Both the position numbers and the translations under genes were made by a program. DNA of 9,452 nt from Alphaproteobacteria bacterium (lineage in GTDB: Bacteria; Pseudomonadota; Alphaproteobacteria; DAOWDM01): positions 1-9,452 of the forward strand of contig DAOWDM010000041.1 in assembly GCA_030639035.1 (NCBI GenBank). The letters run 5' to 3'. Shown piece after piece: positions 5,664-9,452 of the stretch; within the stretch, counting starts at the first letter, position 1; each line of letters opens with the position of its first letter. The notes below the pieces were generated by a model that did not search any database, was not told the origin of the DNA, and worked only from the letters and a program-made list of their open reading frames with translations.

Positions 5664-7115
5664 ATGAAAGTTATGGCAGTAAAAAGAATTTTTCTTTCCG
5701 TTGTTGCATTTTTTGTAACGACTTTGCCTGCTTTTGCTTCTAAAAGTGTGCCCGAGGTCATTGCTGATTATGCTCCTTGCTGGTTCTGCCCTATATTTGA
5801 CGTTGTTTTCAGGGCTGTTGGCACTTATTCATATCGTGCTTATATTTCAGTAAATGAAGATGCTTTGATGCTGCTTACAGTAGGTTTGCTTTTATGGTTT
5901 AGCAGAAAATCAATGGACGTTATCGGTTCTGTTGCTGAATTTGATGCAGCCGATTTCTGGAAGCAGATTACAGCTAGAATGTTCGCTGGAGTTATAGCAG
6001 CAGCGTTGCTTATGGCATCAGCGAGTGAAGTTTATGGCTATGTAATGTCTCCAATGATACAAGGGGCGGTTGGTTTTGCATCAGCAATTATCGGTGGTTC
6101 ATGTGATGGAGGCGGGTTGTCTTTTACACCTATGGCTAATTCTGTTTTTTCAGAGGGAACTTTAAACGCTCTTTCCTGTATTATTGATGAAATGAATAAG
6201 TCTGTTGCAAAAGGTGTTGCTGTAGGTTGGGTTACATTTATTGAAGGTATAAAGTTTGAGCTAATACCACCAAAACTTCCAGATATTAATTCTATTATTG
6301 GCGGACTTGCTATAATGATTGTTTTCTTTGCTATCATTATAATGATGCCGTTTTATATGGTAGATGCTTGTTTTAGGCTTGGTGTTGTTGGAGCTCTTGT
6401 TCCAATGTTTATTGTCGCATGGGTTTTCCCGTCTACTAAATGGTTCGCTAAAAAAGGCTGGGCAATGCTGGTAAACAGCATGATAGTCCTTATTTGCATG
6501 TGCCTTGTGCTAGGGTTAATCTCAACAATGATTACTGATGTTCTTAACAGCAATCCTGATCTTCTTAACGCATTGAACGATCCTGATCCAGGTCATCTGG
6601 CAGATATGATGTCCTTGGAACTTCTTGTTCTACCAAAATTGATTGTTGCTGGAATTATCGGAATATTCCTTATCGGTAAAGTCCCAGGAATTGCGGACAA
6701 TTATTCTGAAATGGGTTCAAGTGGCATGAACTCTATGGCAAGAGTTGGCGGAGGTATGGTAACTGCTATACAAGCAGTTGCAGGAAGCACAGCTAGAGTT
6801 GGTGGAAAGGCAGCAAAAAGAGGCATAGGCAAAGGTGTCGACAAAATACAATCACTCGGTAAAGGAAAAACGACTGTAAACAGCGGAGGAAGTGTTTCAA
6901 AACCAGCAAGCGTTAATAAATTTAAAGGTAAAAGCGAAAAACCACAGCAAAATTTTAGGGAAGGGATTAAGCCAGAAAGCTTCAAGAATAATGTAAAAAA
7001 AGCTGATACCGATGTTAATTCTAGCAAACAAAGTGCTACTGAGGAGGCTAATTCTAGCAAACCAGACGTGTCTACAGGCGGTTCAAAAACCACTCCAAAA
7101 TGGAGCGAACAATGA
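5664..7115 (+). CDS. VirB6/TrbL-like T4SS inner-membrane protein, paralogue 2
   Basis: A 483-residue protein and the closest relative of paralogue 1. In the 55-residue core from RLGVVGA onward I count 43 identities by eye. Seen: signal peptide 1-25 with cleavage after PAFA, PCWFC (38-42), DFW (97-99), hydrophobic segments at about 65-80 and 104-121, Cys pair at 147 and 172, and core helices at about 211-232, 236-256, 268-290 and 320-338. Unlike paralogue 1 the tail (about 360-483) is a mixed hydrophilic, Lys/Ser/Asn-rich stretch with two copies of NSSK (452-455, 463-466). Such a tail is probably disordered and cytoplasmic. ATG 5664 follows AAAGG (about 11 bases away), 16 bases after the preceding stop. 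The next gene overlaps its end by four bases. It is inferred to act with the other paralogues in one channel assembly. Confidence 0.85.
   Translation: MKVMAVKRIFLSVVAFFVTTLPAFASKSVPEVIADYAPCWFCPIFDVVFRAVGTYSYRAYISVNEDALMLLTVGLLLWFSRKSMDVIGSVAEFDAADFWKQITARMFAGVIAAALLMASASEVYGYVMSPMIQGAVGFASAIIGGSCDGGGLSFTPMANSVFSEGTLNALSCIIDEMNKSVAKGVAVGWVTFIEGIKFELIPPKLPDINSIIGGLAIMIVFFAIIIMMPFYMVDACFRLGVVGALVPMFIVAWVFPSTKWFAKKGWAMLVNSMIVLICMCLVLGLISTMITDVLNSNPDLLNALNDPDPGHLADMMSLELLVLPKLIVAGIIGIFLIGKVPGIADNYSEMGSSGMNSMARVGGGMVTAIQAVAGSTARVGGKAAKRGIGKGVDKIQSLGKGKTTVNSGGSVSKPASVNKFKGKSEKPQQNFREGIKPESFKNNVKKADTDVNSSKQSATEEANSSKPDVSTGGSKTTPKWSEQ
7102..7105 (+). promoter_or_regulatory. Shine-Dalgarno GGAG deciding the start of paralogue 3
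   Basis: GGAG lies six bases before ATG 7112, which overlaps the upstream TGA as ATGA. An in-frame ATG at 7100 overlaps this site and has no ribosome binding site of its own, so 7112 is the better start. The arrangement implies translational coupling of paralogues 2 and 3. Confidence 0.65.
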
Positions 7116-8392
7116 GTACAATAATGAGACATAGCCAGTTAAAACAAGTATTCAGAATATTATCGGTAGTCTTTATAGCTATCGTTACAACGTCATGCAT
7201 GGAATGTAAAAGACCTTTGGCTGACGTTGAAATCGAATTGTTAGCTGATTGCTGGACTTGCCAGTTGTTTTCTTTGGTATATGACGGAGTAAATTCTTGG
7301 GCTTCAACAACTTATACTATTTTATGCTCATCAACAAAAGGGTTGCTAGCTATTGGTTTTGGGCTATGGCTTGCTATAAATATACTTAAGCATATTTCTT
7401 CATTTTCTCCACAGAATGTTGGTGAATTTTGGACTAAAGTTAGTAAGACTATTTTCATTTTTGTATTTGCTTCTGTTGTTCTAAGCTCTCAGGAAAACAC
7501 TATGTGGGCAGTGAACTATACGGTGTATCCTATTATTGTAGGCTGTGTTGAATTCGCAGCAGCTCTAACTGGCGGAACATGCACTACACCAAGCTTATTA
7601 CCAGGTGATATAAACGCAGCAATTCCTCCTGGAGTTGGGGAAACAATAGGCTGTCTTATCGGTTCTATGAGTTCGGCTCTTATAAACGCAAAAATGGCGT
7701 GTATTAAAATGATGTGTATTGCTGACAGCAGTCAGTTGTTTGGTTTTATTGGCGGAGTAATAGCGTGGCTTGCCTTGACTGTTGCAGACATAATTTTCCC
7801 ATTATATCTGATTGATGCTGTGATACGTCTTGGAATAGTCGTAGCTCTTATGCCTTTATTTATTGCAAGCTGGGTTTTTGAATCAACAAGATTTTTTGCA
7901 AAAGCTGGCTTTAAAATGTGCTTAAATTCTGGAATGAATCTTGTAGTAATGACTGTAATGCTTGGACTGATGTCATCTGCAATGATTCATGTTCTTGGAC
8001 AATTTGGCAATGCGGCTGAGTTAGATTCTGCTACTCCTCCTTCTTATCTGGTTGAAGCCTTGAATGGAGGTCTTTTAGTCCTTCAAACTATTGGAATTGC
8101 TATACTTTGCCTATTTAGCTGTACTAAAGCCCCATTGATAGCAAATCACTTTGCTCCGCTTCATGCTCAACTTGATGGAACGGCGACGGCTGTTATTCAG
8201 ATTGTGAAGCTCGCATTTGAAGCTGCAAAAGCTGCTGCATCAGGTGGCTCTAGTCTTGGCGAAACAGCAGCAAGAATGGCAGCAGAAAAAGCAACTAAAG
8301 AAACGGCGGGCAAAGCAGGCGGAGGTCTTGCTTCCATGGCAGGTGGAGTTGGCGGAGGTATCGGCGGTGGTGATAAAGGTGGCAAAACTTGA
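7112..8392 (+). CDS. VirB6/TrbL-like T4SS inner-membrane protein, paralogue 3, putative lipoprotein
   Basis: A 426-residue protein from ATG 7112 (430 from ATG 7100). It is the most divergent of the four. The N-terminus has a basic region, a hydrophobic stretch (13-25) and then TTSC (26-29). This fits a permissive lipobox, so the mature N-terminus might be a lipidated Cys29; the three siblings have ordinary signal peptides instead. Seen next: DCWTC (46-50), EFW (105-107), hydrophobic segments at about 77-92 and 112-125, Cys at 157 and 181 that match the sibling pair, extra Cys at 197 and 202, and core helices at about 211-232, 236-256, 270-292 and 320-337. The signature reads RLGIVVALMPLFIASWVFES, with FES where the others have FPS. 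The tail (about 365-426) is rich in Ala, then Gly. It overlaps paralogue 2 by four bases and paralogue 4 by one base (TGATG). Confidence 0.84.
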   Translation: MSTIMRHSQLKQVFRILSVVFIAIVTTSCMECKRPLADVEIELLADCWTCQLFSLVYDGVNSWASTTYTILCSSTKGLLAIGFGLWLAINILKHISSFSPQNVGEFWTKVSKTIFIFVFASVVLSSQENTMWAVNYTVYPIIVGCVEFAAALTGGTCTTPSLLPGDINAAIPPGVGETIGCLIGSMSSALINAKMACIKMMCIADSSQLFGFIGGVIAWLALTVADIIFPLYLIDAVIRLGIVVALMPLFIASWVFESTRFFAKAGFKMCLNSGMNLVVMTVMLGLMSSAMIHVLGQFGNAAELDSATPPSYLVEALNGGLLVLQTIGIAILCLFSCTKAPLIANHFAPLHAQLDGTATAVIQIVKLAFEAAKAAASGGSSLGETAARMAAEKATKETAGKAGGGLASMAGGVGGGIGGGDKGGKT

Positions 8393-9452
8393 TGACCAAA
8401 ACAGGACAAAAAAACATGCAGGGAAACATTAAAATACCACGATGTATCGCTTATATGCTGGCAGTTTTTGTAGCTTTAGCCGTCAGCATGCCTACTCCTG
8501 CTTTTGCTTTAGGAAGCTCTTTTCAAGGTCTACTTGCTTCATGGCTTCCATGCTGGTTTTGCGATATATTTGATGGCGTTTACGTTTCATGCGGTCATTA
8601 TGCTTTCACAGTTTATGAAGCAACAAAAGATGATGTTCTTGGTCTTTTAACTGTTGCACTGCTTTTCTGGCTACTTGTGCAAATGATGAAAGGCGTAGGC
8701 TCAGTAGCAGCAATTGATCCAATTGAATTCTGGAGCAAAGCAGGGCAGCGTCTGTTTGCTGGTATAATTGCAGCGGCCTTTCTTAAAGCAGGAGCTATTG
8801 AAATATATGGTTATCTTCTTTCTCCTGTAATTGAAGGAGCAACTGAATTTGGCTCTGCTCTCCTTGGTTCTTGTGATGCGAGTGTAACCGAAGATTTATT
8901 GCCTATCCCTGTTAATAATGCTTTTTCAGAAGAATCAAGAAGAGCCTTGTTTTGCATGCTTCACACAATGAATGAAGCTATTGCAGAAGGCATGGGGCTT
9001 GGGATTATCCTTATTATAGAAAGTTTATCTGTAGGCTTATTAGATCCTATACCAGACGTTGGAATGCTTTTTTCTGGAGTAGTGCTTGTGCTAGTCTATT
9101 TTGCTATTCTTGTAATAATGCCGTTGTATCTTATTGATGCGATTGTACGCCTTGGAATAGTAGGCGGTTTAATGCCGTTGTTTATTGTCGCATGGGTATT
9201 TCCATCAACAAAATTCTTTTCTGGCAAAGGCTGGGGAATGCTAGTTCAAAGTGCATTAACTTTAGTCTCGATGTGTATAATTCTTGGTCTCATTTCAGGA
9301 ATGATAACAGCTACAATTGGCGGTGAAGCGTCAGTAATGGACGCTATAAACGCAAATGACAGTGATGCTCTTGCTGCTGCTCTTGCTTCAGATTCTTTGT
9401 CTTTTTCCAAATTGCTGGCTGTGGCGTTTATTGGGTATCATATGGTAGATAA
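8392..9452 (+). CDS. VirB6/TrbL-like T4SS inner-membrane protein, paralogue 4, partial at the window end
   Basis: The reading frame is open to the last base: 353 codons are visible with no stop. ATG 8392 overlaps the previous TGA as TGATG, behind AAAGGTGG (8375-8382). An alternative ATG at 8416, with AGGA at 8403-8406, would give a more usual signal peptide length. Seen (numbering from 8392): hydrophobic signal to about 39 with cleavage after PAFA, PCWFC (53-57), EFW (112-114), hydrophobic segments at about 81-97 and 120-133, Cys pair at 161 and 188, and core helices at about 224-247, 250-270, 283-306 and 338-352. The signature RLGIVGGLMPLFIVAWVFPS is at 253-272. By the sibling alignment the sequence stops about at the last core helix, so only that helix's end and the hydrophilic tail should be missing. 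It is closer to paralogues 1 and 2 than to 3. Confidence 0.82.
   Translation, partial: MTKTGQKNMQGNIKIPRCIAYMLAVFVALAVSMPTPAFALGSSFQGLLASWLPCWFCDIFDGVYVSCGHYAFTVYEATKDDVLGLLTVALLFWLLVQMMKGVGSVAAIDPIEFWSKAGQRLFAGIIAAAFLKAGAIEIYGYLLSPVIEGATEFGSALLGSCDASVTEDLLPIPVNNAFSEESRRALFCMLHTMNEAIAEGMGLGIILIIESLSVGLLDPIPDVGMLFSGVVLVLVYFAILVIMPLYLIDAIVRLGIVGGLMPLFIVAWVFPSTKFFSGKGWGMLVQSALTLVSMCIILGLISGMITATIGGEASVMDAINANDSDALAAALASDSLSFSKLLAVAFIGYHMVD

Noticed and set aside
6701..7132. 143-residue minus-strand frame antisense to the tail of paralogue 2
   Set aside because: Lies wholly opposite a well-supported gene, has no ribosome binding site that I can see, and resembles no protein family.
4112..9452. 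Array of membrane proteins considered as a transporter or DotA/TraY-like family
   Set aside because: An exported N-terminus is also seen in DotA-type proteins, but the short lengths and the P-FI--WVF-ST core fit VirB6/TrbL better; no transporter motifs (Walker boxes, substrate-binding signatures) are present.

Overview
The window is an AT-rich, gene-dense bacterial segment with two divergent, tightly packed gene blocks. Four minus-strand genes occupy 82-3859, four plus-strand genes occupy 4112-9452 (the last one runs off the end), and a 252-base intergenic region (3860-4111) separates them. No tRNA, rRNA, insertion sequence, CRISPR array or phage gene is visible.

The plus-strand block is a tandem array of four paralogous polytopic membrane proteins. 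Each has an N-terminal export signal, a conserved CWxC motif just after it, a [ND/AD/GE/IE]FW motif before the second hydrophobic segment, and a membrane core with the signature RLG-V-----P-FI--WVF-ST. That core, with its hydrophobic layout and the low-complexity hydrophilic tails, fits the VirB6/TrbL family, the inner-membrane channel component of type IV secretion systems (T4SS). A run of divergent VirB6 paralogues recalls the rvhB6 cluster of Rickettsiales. With the AT-rich composition this suggests an alphaproteobacterium (host-associated or gut lineage) or a mobile element it carries. This taxonomic guess is an inference only.

The minus-strand block, in transcription order, encodes: (i) a soluble, repeat-containing protein (3161-3859) that opens with seven copies of an eight-residue [ST]D---G-- unit; and (ii-iv) three membrane proteins (2337-3164, 1286-2353, 82-1173) that share one N-terminal module. 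The module is a first membrane helix, a short loop with HW--(L/I)(W/F)---xxG and an ID motif, and a second membrane helix ending near a Cys. The C-terminal parts differ: a helical domain in 2337-3164, and in the other two a common alpha/beta domain that looks to me like a degenerate NERD-type (nuclease-related) fold without a convincing active site. Overlaps of 4 and 17 bases support co-transcription of the first three genes.

The working picture is a T4SS-linked membrane module. The plus-strand block would supply several non-identical VirB6-type channel subunits. The minus-strand block would supply membrane-anchored adaptor-like proteins and one soluble repeat protein that could be cargo, chaperone or scaffold. 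The minus-strand families are ones I do not recognise, and they are the most likely place for an undescribed system. Everything functional about them is inference.
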